Origin: Bremerella cremea
GTDB lineage: Bacteria > Planctomycetota > Planctomycetia > Pirellulales > Pirellulaceae
Length of the DNA stretch: 64,000 nucleotides
NCBI RefSeq assembly: GCF_003335505.1
Contig: NZ_QPEX01000030.1
Location: forward strand, 248,001 to 312,000
Reading direction: 5' to 3'
The translations under genes were made by a program, and so were the position numbers. Numbering within the stretch: position 1 is the first letter of the stretch; each line of letters starts with the position of its first letter. Positions 8,249 through 16,542 of this stretch are shown one piece after another. The notes beneath the pieces were generated by a model that ran no database searches, had not been told where the DNA came from, and saw nothing but the letters and a program-made list of their open reading frames with translations.

Positions 8249-9795
8249 GACGCGTTCGCTGCTTGGGCAAAGTTTTGGAAGATGGTCCGCTCGACTTCGG
8301 GCGATAGATCAAGGAAGACACCATGTTCCCGCGTTTGCACGAAGGTGATCGGTGCCAAGTGAGGAATTCGCAAACGATACCATTGCTCGGCAGGGATGCC
8401 CATCGCTTGTCCCACTAGACAGCGCAAGACGACGTTATGCGTGCAGGTAACGGTGTCGCAGGAGTGGTTTCCCCAAATCTCTTGCATCGCCATGGAAGCC
8501 CTTTTCAGGACGTCTGCAGTCGACTCCCCGCCAGGGAAAGGAGGATCTTCGCCCCGTTGCCAGGCCTGAAATAAGGCCGGATGTTGGTTTCGGGCGGCTT
8601 GAACCGTTTGCCCTTCGCAGGCCCCATAGTCGATCTCTTGTAGGCGATCGTCGCATATGATTTCTGCAGCGGAAGTCGCGGCGGCGAGCGATTGTTGGCA
8701 GCGAACCAACGGGGAACTAAAGAACTGCGGAGAAGCGAGTTCTGCGATCGCCGTTTGCAGTGTTTCTAGTTGAGCCGTTTCCAGGGGGAGGATGTCGGGA
8801 TTGCTGCGACCGACGAAACGGATACTGCCGTCAGAGGTCGTATTCAGGGGCGTTTCGGCATGGCGAAAGACGACGTGACGTGTTGCTTCCGCTTGGAAGA
8901 TGCGGCGAAACTGACGCTCGAAGGTGGCAACGAACGCTTCGATACGCTGATCGAGATCGACCACCGGGGGATCGAAATGAAGTTGTTGCTTCCGCTCGGC
9001 GAGTTCCGCAAATAGCTCACGGATGGCCGCTTCATCTTCAGGGAAGAAACCAAAGTAACGGGCTTCTAGCTCGGCTCGTGAAAGGTCTTGGTTACTGCGA
9101 TCCAACAGCTTGACGATGTTCTTCATCAAGAAGCGGATAATATGATAGGCGAACTCGTGCTGGTCGCGGACCGTCATCGGCTTGAGGCATTTCTTTTCCT
9201 CGTAGCCTACATCGTGGCAAATCAATTCGCGATACGAGACGACGCGTTCGCGGTAATCTTTCAGGTAGTCCGAGATGCTGCGTCGAGCGGTCACAAAGTG
9301 CCGTGGCTGCAGCGCGTAGGCGGGATATACCGAGGCCATGGTGGCCCGGCGATAGTGGCTTGATAACTGCCAGTCGAAGCAAGTGAACGGGCTTTGAATG
9401 ACATGCTCGACGTGCCCTTCACGCGAGTACGGCATCAAGTGCAGAACGGCCGTTTGGGGATCGTTGAATTTGAGAGGGCCGAGCGTTGGATTGATACGCA
9501 AGTTCCACCCACGCAGTTGCAGTACCGGCTGCAGTGCGTCGCGGAAGTGCGTTTGGAGTTGTGTGAAGCGGTCGCTGTCCAAACGATCGACGATCACGAT
9601 GAAGTCGATATCGCTAATCCCTTCCAGGCCATCCGCGTTCAAAAAGCTGCCGGTGATGGTCGCCGAAAGAATCCACGGATGCTGGTCGACGGTTTCCCAC
9701 AACGCGGTCACGATCTCGCGCTTGAGCGGTGGAAGATCCGCCAAACTAGGCGCTTGTTGCGTGGGGGAGGTCTTCTTGGTTTCAAGCAGAGACAT
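8245..9795 (-). CDS. Fusion: Pol beta-type nucleotidyltransferase + histidine phosphatase, 516 aa
   Basis: Residues about 20-150 carry the nucleotidyltransferase pattern GSF-(11)-SDIDFIVIVD of the Pol beta superfamily. A helical middle section (about 160-300) resembles the substrate-binding part of antibiotic-type nucleotidyltransferases. From about residue 305 a histidine phosphatase follows, with FRHAETPLN (RHG motif with Ala), SSPLVRCQQSLAAA, an acidic EIDYGACEGQ and the second histidine in THN. The phosphatase looks complete. One polypeptide could thus both transfer a nucleotidyl group and remove a phosphate. It overlaps the 2H phosphoesterase gene by 14 bp and the NTP transferase by 4 bp, so it belongs to the operon. 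I know of no standard enzyme with this pairing. Confidence 0.8.
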   Translation of the reverse strand: MSLLETKKTSPTQQAPSLADLPPLKREIVTALWETVDQHPWILSATITGSFLNADGLEGISDIDFIVIVDRLDSDRFTQLQTHFRDALQPVLQLRGWNLRINPTLGPLKFNDPQTAVLHLMPYSREGHVEHVIQSPFTCFDWQLSSHYRRATMASVYPAYALQPRHFVTARRSISDYLKDYRERVVSYRELICHDVGYEEKKCLKPMTVRDQHEFAYHIIRFLMKNIVKLLDRSNQDLSRAELEARYFGFFPEDEAAIRELFAELAERKQQLHFDPPVVDLDQRIEAFVATFERQFRRIFQAEATRHVVFRHAETPLNTTSDGSIRFVGRSNPDILPLETAQLETLQTAIAELASPQFFSSPLVRCQQSLAAATSAAEIICDDRLQEIDYGACEGQTVQAARNQHPALFQAWQRGEDPPFPGGESTADVLKRASMAMQEIWGNHSCDTVTCTHNVVLRCLVGQAMGIPAEQWYRLRIPHLAPITFVQTREHGVFLDLSPEVERTIFQNFAQAANAS

Positions 9796-10429
9796 TCTCG
9801 ACTCGCTTCAAGTCAAACTTGGAGATGGGATGAGACTCGCCGTCGATTACCCGATAGTGGGTAAGTGAAGAGCAAACCGACACGCCGCTCGGTGGCTGAT
9901 TCCAAAGGGCTTCACGAACCGTAGGCCAAGCCGTCGGGTCGAGCGAGGCAATTGTGAAATGAGGGTGCCAGTCGTCGCCGATGAAAGGGAAACCGACGCT
10001 GCGAACCGCATTGCGCTGGACTTCGCTGAACTTGTCAAAAGCTGCCGCATAGCGGGCAAAAGTCGCTTCGGTATCGTAAGTCCCAGCCAAGGTCTGAGCG
10101 ATCTTGGTTTGCAAGTTTCGCAGGAACGCTTGGGACTCGGGCGTGAAATCGACGACCAGGGTTCGACGCTGTGTCAAAGGATCGGCATCGAACACATGCC
10201 AACCGGAAATTGCGATCTCGAACGTGTTTAGCTGCTGAGCAAGTTGGGCTGCTGCGGTACTGACCTTGCTACCATCGTCGAAGCAGGCCAGGTAGGCCGT
10301 CATGTGCGGTGGTTCAGCTAGGTATAATTGATCACCAACCAGCTCGCGCACTTGAGCTTTGTAGCCATCGATAATCTGCGAGAACGATGGCGACGGGTCG
10401 ATCGAGATGAAATCAGTAACCGGAGGCAT
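9782..10429 (-). CDS. 2H phosphoesterase family protein, 215 aa
   Basis: Two HxT motifs are visible, HMT in PPHMTAYLAC near residue 43 and HFT in WHPHFTIASL near residue 160, with the spacing expected for the two lobes of a 2H phosphoesterase (LigT, 2'-5' RNA ligase or cyclic phosphodiesterase fold). Both histidines and both threonines of the active site are kept. Such enzymes open 2',3'- or 1,2-cyclic phosphates or ligate RNA ends. In a glycan operon, hydrolysis of a cyclic sugar phosphate or an ADP-ribose-type compound is more likely than an RNA role, but this is inference. It starts 6 bp after the upstream aldolase gene and overlaps the next gene. Confidence 0.78.
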   Translation of the reverse strand: MPPVTDFISIDPSPSFSQIIDGYKAQVRELVGDQLYLAEPPHMTAYLACFDDGSKVSTAAAQLAQQLNTFEIAISGWHVFDADPLTQRRTLVVDFTPESQAFLRNLQTKIAQTLAGTYDTEATFARYAAAFDKFSEVQRNAVRSVGFPFIGDDWHPHFTIASLDPTAWPTVREALWNQPPSGVSVCSSLTHYRVIDGESHPISKFDLKRVENVSA

Positions 10430-10435
10430 AGCTTG

Positions 10436-11095
10436 TTACGCGGCCTTCTTTTGGCCGTATCGATTCTGGTAGCGGTCGTGATACTTGGCGGCCGATTCCA
10501 GCGAAAGGATGCGGGGCTCGCCCAACTGCTTGGCCAGGAAGACGGTCTTGGCAACATCTTCGGTCATGATGGCCGCTTTCAGCGCGGCTTGTGGAGTCGG
10601 CCCCCAGGCAAACACGCCATGGTTGGCCAGTAGAATTGCCGGTGCTTTTCCACGATGTTGCAGGATGCTGCGTCCGATGGATTCTTCGTCGCATTCGGCG
10701 AAAGGAGCACAAGGGATTTCACCACCAAACTCGTCGGCAATCGCCGTCAAGCAAAGGGGAATGTTCTCGTTGATCGCAGCGAACGAACTCGCGTAGTTAC
10801 TGTGGGTGTGAATGATGCCGCCTAGTTCTGGCAGGTTTCGATACAGCATCAAGTGGTGAGGCAGGTCGACACTCGGACGCAGATCGCCAGAGACCACCTC
10901 GCCGCTTGCGACGTCAACTTCCACCAGCATCTCTGGCGTGAGTGTTTCGTAGTCGACGCCGGATGGCTTGATGACTAAGTGGCCCGATGCACGATCGAGG
11001 CCGCTGGCGTTGCCAGAGTGCATTGTCACTAGCCCGGATTGCAGCAACATCTTGTTGGCATGGCAAACCGCGGCTCGCAGTTCTTGAAGGCTCAT
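10436..11095 (-). CDS. Class II aldolase / L-ribulose-5-phosphate 4-epimerase (AraD-like)
   Basis: The motifs GNASGLD, KPSGVDYE, HTHS and ANHGVF define the class II aldolase/adducin fold with a zinc site from the HTHS pair and the later histidine. The C-terminal YHDRYQNRYGQ is characteristic of L-ribulose-5-phosphate 4-epimerases, so AraD-type activity (L-ribulose-5-P to D-xylulose-5-P) is more likely than a fuculose-phosphate aldolase. ATG 11095 is preferred because GAGAGGA lies nine bases upstream; an ATG at 11113 would add six residues. About 220 bp separate it from the GtrA-epimerase gene upstream, so it may have its own promoter. No araA or araB is near. Confidence 0.85.
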   Translation of the reverse strand: MSLQELRAAVCHANKMLLQSGLVTMHSGNASGLDRASGHLVIKPSGVDYETLTPEMLVEVDVASGEVVSGDLRPSVDLPHHLMLYRNLPELGGIIHTHSNYASSFAAINENIPLCLTAIADEFGGEIPCAPFAECDEESIGRSILQHRGKAPAILLANHGVFAWGPTPQAALKAAIMTEDVAKTVFLAKQLGEPRILSLESAAKYHDRYQNRYGQKKAA

Positions 11096-11318
11096 AATGA
11101 CAATCCTCTCCATGGAATCGGATTGGTAAAAGCATGGATGGGGCGATCACCGTCCTTGCGATCATTTTCCCCTCTCTTTTCGAGAAAAGGACGATAGTTA
11201 ATTTTGCATACTGCCGAAAGAGCAGTTGCGAATTAATTGCCGCCAAGTCTGTCGCTGGGCAACGTCGGCCGTCTCAGAACGCGAGTCGCACGCTTGAAAG
11301 CAGCCAGCGGAAACGGCG

Positions 11319-12389
11319 CTAAGCAGCCTTCTTGGCTGGGAAATGGGAGCGGCGACGGATCTCGTGAACCGCTAGCAGGGGGTTGTCTGCTCGGAGGACC
11401 GCCGAGGCCGAGACCACATACTTGGCTTCGATATCAGAGATGTTGCCTGAGTTCACGCCGCCATCAAACATCAACTCAAAGCCGTAGCGGTTGCGAACCG
11501 AATTGAGGACTTTGACGAGGTCGATCGCTTCCGGGCAAGTCTTCTGGCCGGATTGACCAGGCTTCGCGATCCCCAAGATCATGATAAAGTCGACATGGGG
11601 AAGGTACGGCATGAGTTGGCTTTGCTGATTGCCTAATCGCCAGACGATGCCCACCTTCTTCCCGCGTTCGCGGCAAGCGAAAATGAGATCGTAGAGGTTG
11701 TCTTCGCAGTCAAGGTGGAACAGAAACCAATCGGCATCATTCCACGCCGATGGCAACCAGCGCGAAGGCTGGCTACTCATCACATGTAGTGCTATCGGAT
11801 GGCTGGGCCACAGTTGACGAGCTTGACGCAGTTTGAAGAGATTCACAGGAGAAGGGTTTTCTCCCATCGACTCATCTACCAGGTCGACGTGAATGTGATC
11901 GCAGCTTCCCCCAACAGCGTTGAAGATCGTGTCGACGTTCTCGTCTGCCGAAGCATAGACGGCAATCCCCAAGTTACGGGCCTGATCGAATGTGAAACAA
12001 CGATGCAGGGCATAAGCAAACAGAAAGAGAACGCCGGCAGTCGCCATGCGCTGCCACCAGTAATTCGATTCGTTGGTATCGTGAAGATAATAAATGACCG
12101 CCATGTTCAAGGAAAACGACAATACAGAGATTCCCGCATACTTCATGAACGTACTGGCCAGGTATCTCGGAGCGACCTGAAAGTTCAGTTTCGCATTCAG
12201 CAGGTAGCCCACCGCAATTCCCACGGTTAAGGCCACTGCCGCGCGGAGGGAACGTGGCCACACTGTGGGGAGCACAGCATACATGAACACAAGTTCCAGG
12301 CAGATCGAGATAAAGCCAATCAGAATGAAGCCGACAAGGTAGCGCGAACGGTACCACGTTGTCATAAAACGGTGTCGGAGTGTCTGCAT
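11319..12389 (-). CDS. Fusion: GtrA-like membrane domain + ribulose-phosphate 3-epimerase-like domain
   Basis: Residues 1-130 hold four hydrophobic segments with the GtrA pattern (LVGFILIGFISI, VGIAVGYLLNAKLNF, and two later helices ending RCFTF). From about residue 140 a TIM-barrel epimerase follows. It has HIHVDLVD, LHVM, VDFIMILGIAKPGQSGQ and FDGGVN. These match the metal ligands (His, Asp, His, Asp) and the phosphate loop of ribulose-5-phosphate 3-epimerase, and the normal GFGGQ is replaced by GQSGQ. The protein would tether pentulose-phosphate epimerisation to the membrane beside a putative lipid-sugar flippase. It is one continuous frame of 356 residues with no sign of frameshift. It lies 57 bp after a GT4 gene. 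Confidence 0.8.
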   Translation of the reverse strand: MQTLRHRFMTTWYRSRYLVGFILIGFISICLELVFMYAVLPTVWPRSLRAAVALTVGIAVGYLLNAKLNFQVAPRYLASTFMKYAGISVLSFSLNMAVIYYLHDTNESNYWWQRMATAGVLFLFAYALHRCFTFDQARNLGIAVYASADENVDTIFNAVGGSCDHIHVDLVDESMGENPSPVNLFKLRQARQLWPSHPIALHVMSSQPSRWLPSAWNDADWFLFHLDCEDNLYDLIFACRERGKKVGIVWRLGNQQSQLMPYLPHVDFIMILGIAKPGQSGQKTCPEAIDLVKVLNSVRNRYGFELMFDGGVNSGNISDIEAKYVVSASAVLRADNPLLAVHEIRRRSHFPAKKAA

Positions 12390-12446
12390 GGCAGTTCTCG
12401 GGGTAGGGGGCGATCGGGAACTTGGGAAAGGGCTTTTTACGCTACC

Positions 12447-13631
12447 TTAAGCGGCCATGGCAGTGGTGCGAAGACAAGCTAAGGTGCGAACATAGTCTTG
12501 AATGGCCTGCTCGAAGGAGCAGGACGTTTGGGCATAGCATCGGCATTGCGCTCGCCACTTGGTCAATTGTTCGCGACTGTTGCTGACCTGGTTAAAACGG
12601 TTTACCAAGCCGGTCAGCATCTCGTTTCGATCAATCGGCAATTTCAGGACGCATGGCGGTAATTCGGCATACCAACCGACGTCGTTGACAATCGTTGGCA
12701 GGCCAAGTTGCAAAGCCCTGGAAACAACGGCACTGGTTTCTCCCATGGTGGGATAACGTAGCGAGACACAGATATCGACCTGATTCATCCACTGGAGAAA
12801 CTCTTCTTCTGAAAGTCTGCCGTGGAAGGTGATATCGTTTTGGATATCCAGTGAGCTGACCAAGTCGGGTAAGTCTTTGGAATCTCCTTCCAAGGCGCCT
12901 GCGACGTGCAGGTGGACACGTTTGCCTTCAGCGTTACAGCGTTTGACGGCTTCGATGATCACATCCACATGCTTATGCGGTTGCACCATGCCAAAAGCCC
13001 CCAGTTGCAGCACTTCGCCTTCGCTATAGTGGGCCGGAGGGTGCATGTTGCGGTAGGCTTGCCGAACCTGACTTGTAGGCAAGTTCGGTACACGTTTATG
13101 CACTGCTTGCTGGGCATAGGCTGAATGAACAATACAGCCGGTGGCATGTTCAAGCACGGGATCGAAGAAAGGGACTTCGTTTACGTAGGGACTATCCCAA
13201 AAGCCGTGATTGTTCAGCTCGTTATAGGTTTGAACTCGTTCTGCAATCCGAGTGCCATACCATGCACGTAGCACGCGGTAATAGGCTTGTGTGTCGTCGC
13301 GATAAAGGAAGTAGGCAATCAAATGGTGCAGGGCTGGATCGTGCAGGTGAACGATGCCAGGATTCTCGAACAAAACGGGAAGCTGTTCACCATGAAAGGT
13401 GCTGCAGTTACCCATTTGATACACAACTTGATCGTAAGAAAACGTACCAGGAAATTTGTCAATGTCTTGGATACGCACGCCCGGCAAGGTTCTAGAAGGT
13501 TGCGTGCATGTCGTGAAGACTTCCAGCTCAATTCCCATCCCGGCAAGGCCATGAGCAAGGTCGTAGGCGTAGTCCGCAATACCCGTTCTTTGATCGGGCC
13601 ACGGAGTAATCAAAGCGAGTTTACGAATCAC
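12447..13631 (-). CDS. Family 4 glycosyltransferase (GT-B), 394 aa
   Basis: The N-terminal lobe begins ALITPWPDQRTGIADYAYDLA, a form common in GT4 mannosyl- or rhamnosyltransferases of capsule loci. The C-terminal lobe has LGAFGMVQPHKHVDVIIEA, HGRLSEEEFLQWMNQVDICVSLRYPTMGETS-VSRALQLGLPTIV, with the ExxxxxE-like donor region. The start is GTG 13631 with GGAGA six to seven bases upstream. It overlaps the upstream gene by 11 bp. Cytoplasmic or peripheral to the membrane. It resembles the second half of the tandem transferase at 18237-20801 and may share its ancestry. Confidence 0.9.
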   Translation of the reverse strand: MIRKLALITPWPDQRTGIADYAYDLAHGLAGMGIELEVFTTCTQPSRTLPGVRIQDIDKFPGTFSYDQVVYQMGNCSTFHGEQLPVLFENPGIVHLHDPALHHLIAYFLYRDDTQAYYRVLRAWYGTRIAERVQTYNELNNHGFWDSPYVNEVPFFDPVLEHATGCIVHSAYAQQAVHKRVPNLPTSQVRQAYRNMHPPAHYSEGEVLQLGAFGMVQPHKHVDVIIEAVKRCNAEGKRVHLHVAGALEGDSKDLPDLVSSLDIQNDITFHGRLSEEEFLQWMNQVDICVSLRYPTMGETSAVVSRALQLGLPTIVNDVGWYAELPPCVLKLPIDRNEMLTGLVNRFNQVSNSREQLTKWRAQCRCYAQTSCSFEQAIQDYVRTLACLRTTAMAA

Positions 13632-14760
13632 AGTTGTTCTCCGATGCCACCTGCTTCTGGCCGCTCAAAATGACCGAAGTGCCAGGGTGGGCGTCTACCC
13701 CTGAAGAATTTTGAGGAATCACACGGAAGCCGCACGCACTCATGGCCGATTCCAGTCGTAGCTTGGCAAAGGCCAGATCGGGCGAGTTCTCTTGAATCAA
13801 CACCACTCCCCTTGGACAAAGGGCACGATGGATCAGAGTCAAGCCGTGAATGAGTTCACGATCGGTCAGGCAAAATAATTGCGAATCAACGACAATGCCA
13901 CCGCAAATCTGCTCAGGCAAGAAGCTGAACAAGCTTCGTACATCGTTCGAGCTCTCTTCCGAGGCGATGCCGATCGTGCGAACTTCAAATCCGGCATTAT
14001 GGCAACCACGCGCGGCATCGTGAGGATGTTCGCTGAAGATTGCCCAATTACGGAAAAGCAGGGAATCATGGGGCAAATCGTTGGGCAACGTTTGCTTAAG
14101 TGCGACAATCGCCTGCTCTAGGTTGGTTTGCGGAAGAAGCTCTAGGCCGGCTCCTAGCATCTTGTTCATCGCTTCGAGCTTGGTATCGATATCGTTATGA
14201 TCGATTTGCAAGTTCACCGCTGGTCGTACGGCTGGCGACTGCGTGTTACGAAGCTGAATCCGAATTTGTCGCAGATCGAATTCGATTTGTTCAGCGACCT
14301 CGACGAAATTGTCCGCTAAGCATGCGAGCTTCCGTTCGGTCAAATAAACGCGATCTTTGGTCGATGTCTTAGGTAGGCGCGATTTCCACGAGAAGGCACG
14401 TTTCCACCAAGGGATCTTCCTTTTCGGAATGGTTAATGCCTTGGGATCGTTATCATTGAGACCGAGAACACGGACGTTCTTCTCTCGACCTTCACGCGAA
14501 CGTGCGATGCCATAGATGACATCGGTGCGCGAAAGCGACCCATCTTGTAGGCGACCAATCCAATTATTAATACAGTTTTGGCTCGCAGGGCGATGAACAA
14601 GACGACGATAAGCATTCCGCAGAAAGTCGATGTCATCTGCTGGTGTTAGCAGGCTTTCGATATCAACGTCTTTCTGGGCTTGTTCGCGCAGATGTTCAAT
14701 CGGCAGTAGATTTGCCATCAATCCAGCTCGGACATTCTGGATTGTCGTTTCACTGCACAT
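13621..14760 (-). CDS. DUF4214-domain protein with methyltransferase-like C-terminus
   Basis: Residues about 40-98 (DDIDFLRNAYRRLVHRPAS...SREGR) match the DUF4214 pattern, a helical domain frequent in surface-glycan and glycosyltransferase proteins. A basic middle part follows (residues 110-200). The last 180 residues resemble a class I methyltransferase core (VRTIGIA, GGIVVDSQLFCLTDRE, LCPRGVVLIQENS), but a clear glycine-rich SAM loop is missing, so it may be a degenerate or non-catalytic methyltransferase. The gene starts 11 bp after the upstream membrane transferase and overlaps the next gene. It probably acts in assembly or modification of the same glycan. Confidence 0.68.
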   Translation of the reverse strand: MCSETTIQNVRAGLMANLLPIEHLREQAQKDVDIESLLTPADDIDFLRNAYRRLVHRPASQNCINNWIGRLQDGSLSRTDVIYGIARSREGREKNVRVLGLNDNDPKALTIPKRKIPWWKRAFSWKSRLPKTSTKDRVYLTERKLACLADNFVEVAEQIEFDLRQIRIQLRNTQSPAVRPAVNLQIDHNDIDTKLEAMNKMLGAGLELLPQTNLEQAIVALKQTLPNDLPHDSLLFRNWAIFSEHPHDAARGCHNAGFEVRTIGIASEESSNDVRSLFSFLPEQICGGIVVDSQLFCLTDRELIHGLTLIHRALCPRGVVLIQENSPDLAFAKLRLESAMSACGFRVIPQNSSGVDAHPGTSVILSGQKQVASENNCDS

Positions 14761-14771
14761 AAAGGGTATTC

Positions 14772-16415
14772 CTAACGCTTAGCGGGAGTTGAGGTCGTGC
14801 CGTCCAATTCGCGCGAAGCGGTGTGGGCGGTGGCATCTTGGCCCGGGAACACTGAAACGATGTATTTGACAGAGTTTCTAAAAAACCACGAGCCTTGAGC
14901 GGCTTGGAAACGATTGTTGTTGTTCGTTTCGTTTCTTAGACGCTCGTTCCTGTAGACAGGAAAATCGAATTCGCTTGTCGGCGATTGTTGCGCAATGAAA
15001 TCGTCGATCGCACGGCGGCGTTGTTCATATTCGGGGACAAAGCGATACATATCAAAGTCGTAGCTGTCGATCACCAGCATGTCGACGTGCGGTGGCATGG
15101 GCTCTTTGAAGAGAACGCTTTTGTTTTGGGATTTTCCTACCGCCGATTGGAACCTTTCTGGAATCACAATCGTAGCATCAGATGGTAGTTGCGCGATTTC
15201 GTTTCGTAGTTGAGACTCGACTTCAAAGAAGGAGGCAGGCCCATGATTGAAGACACGTGTCGCCAGAAAAGAGCTGCCGTTTACAAGCGTGACCAACACA
15301 ATCGCCGCTGCCACAAAACGGAAAGCTTTGTGACGAGTCGGATCGATCGCCAGCATGCAGAAAATGGCAATCGCGTAAATCGTAATGATGGGTGAGTAAG
15401 TCGGGTTGAAATAGCCTGACGCGTAGAACAGGACCAAGGTCAGCAAGGGAATGGAAGCGACAAAACGGGATTCCCAGGTTCGCATTAAGAAGGGCAACGG
15501 TAAGGCGATTGCCCAAATCAATGTAGCAATCATGCAATGCGAGAGGCTACCAACCGATGGGATCGTGACCAACGAGTCCCACAAGTTTGTGTTCGCGGAG
15601 GAATCGTTCAGGAAGTGGGGACTGTTCCAGAATACATTCTTTAGGAACTCGTTGACGGAGGGCTTGGCTTGTCCACCTACTCCACCCGGGAAAATGCTGA
15701 CAGGACTATCCGTGATCCAGCCCCGAATTAGACGGTTGGCGATAAAACCGACTCCCATCATCCCGACCGCACAGCCAGCGAACAGTGTGCCCAGGTGTTG
15801 TCTGCCAAACAGGGCCAGGTAGACAACAAGGAAGAACGCAGGGAAGACACTCAAAAGGTGATTCATCGGCAAAGCAAACAGGGCGACCAGCAAGAGCCCG
15901 CCGAACAAGTAGCTTTTTTGTACGCGAAGTTCCGCCAAGCACCAACAAGCCAAGCTGGTGACGGCAACCCAGGAAATTTCTGGTCGCACGCGGAGGATGG
16001 TGAAAACGCCTTGATAGGAGATGGCAATCGAAAGCGGGACGATTACCGCCACCAATCCTGGGCGGGAAGGGACCGCTTTTTGCAGTATTTTGGTTAAGGA
16101 GAAAATAAGCAAGCAGCCGAACCCCAATGATGCCCAGCGAGCTGACAAAGGAGTCGGGTCGCCCAGGCCAGTAGCTAGGTAAGCCCCATGATATACCAGC
16201 CCGGTGTCGTTGCTGGTGCTGACCGGAACGCCCGAAAGGTAGATCGCTTCATCCGCATGAAAGTCAATGCGTGGCGTAGCTAAGGCTAGCAAAACGGCAG
16301 CCAAGATGGTCATCACCAAGGGGAGTATCCACTGGGTGAAAGAGGGCTGCCGCAAGAGCCCGTCGTTCGACGTCAGCTCGTGCGTATCTTTTGACGGCAA
16401 ATTGTTGCTGTCCAT
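14772..16415 (-). CDS. Membrane glycosyltransferase, PMT/ArnT-like (GT-C)
   Basis: The protein has about eleven hydrophobic segments. The first periplasmic loop contains DFHADEAIYLSG, which matches the acidic (D/E-rich) loop that binds metal and lipid-phosphate sugar in GT-C transferases such as ArnT and the protein O-mannosyltransferases. The C-terminal 120 residues are soluble, with a conserved-looking VIDSYDFDMYRF stretch. Family members move a sugar from a polyprenyl-phosphate donor to an acceptor outside the membrane, which fits the GtrA flippase genes nearby. The start at 16415 is preferred on ribosome-site spacing (AAGG nine bases upstream); an ATG at 16424 adds three residues. Confidence 0.8.
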   Translation of the reverse strand: MDSNNLPSKDTHELTSNDGLLRQPSFTQWILPLVMTILAAVLLALATPRIDFHADEAIYLSGVPVSTSNDTGLVYHGAYLATGLGDPTPLSARWASLGFGCLLIFSLTKILQKAVPSRPGLVAVIVPLSIAISYQGVFTILRVRPEISWVAVTSLACWCLAELRVQKSYLFGGLLLVALFALPMNHLLSVFPAFFLVVYLALFGRQHLGTLFAGCAVGMMGVGFIANRLIRGWITDSPVSIFPGGVGGQAKPSVNEFLKNVFWNSPHFLNDSSANTNLWDSLVTIPSVGSLSHCMIATLIWAIALPLPFLMRTWESRFVASIPLLTLVLFYASGYFNPTYSPIITIYAIAIFCMLAIDPTRHKAFRFVAAAIVLVTLVNGSSFLATRVFNHGPASFFEVESQLRNEIAQLPSDATIVIPERFQSAVGKSQNKSVLFKEPMPPHVDMLVIDSYDFDMYRFVPEYEQRRRAIDDFIAQQSPTSEFDFPVYRNERLRNETNNNNRFQAAQGSWFFRNSVKYIVSVFPGQDATAHTASRELDGTTSTPAKR

Positions 16416-16542
16416 CGCATGCATCCTTGTAAGCGATGACCGATTGTCGCTGAGAAAATTATTTTTCGCAGCGTATATTAGAGCAACTTGTCATCTCGGC
16501 CAATACGAATTGAAAGCATCGACCAGCACTGGCGTGCTAGCA

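Noticed and set aside
10914..11318. Small coding frames in the gap before the AraD-like gene
   Set aside because: They run into the AraD-like gene in another frame or lack ribosome sites and domain similarity; only a weak palindrome (CTTTTC-GA-GAAAAG) is present.
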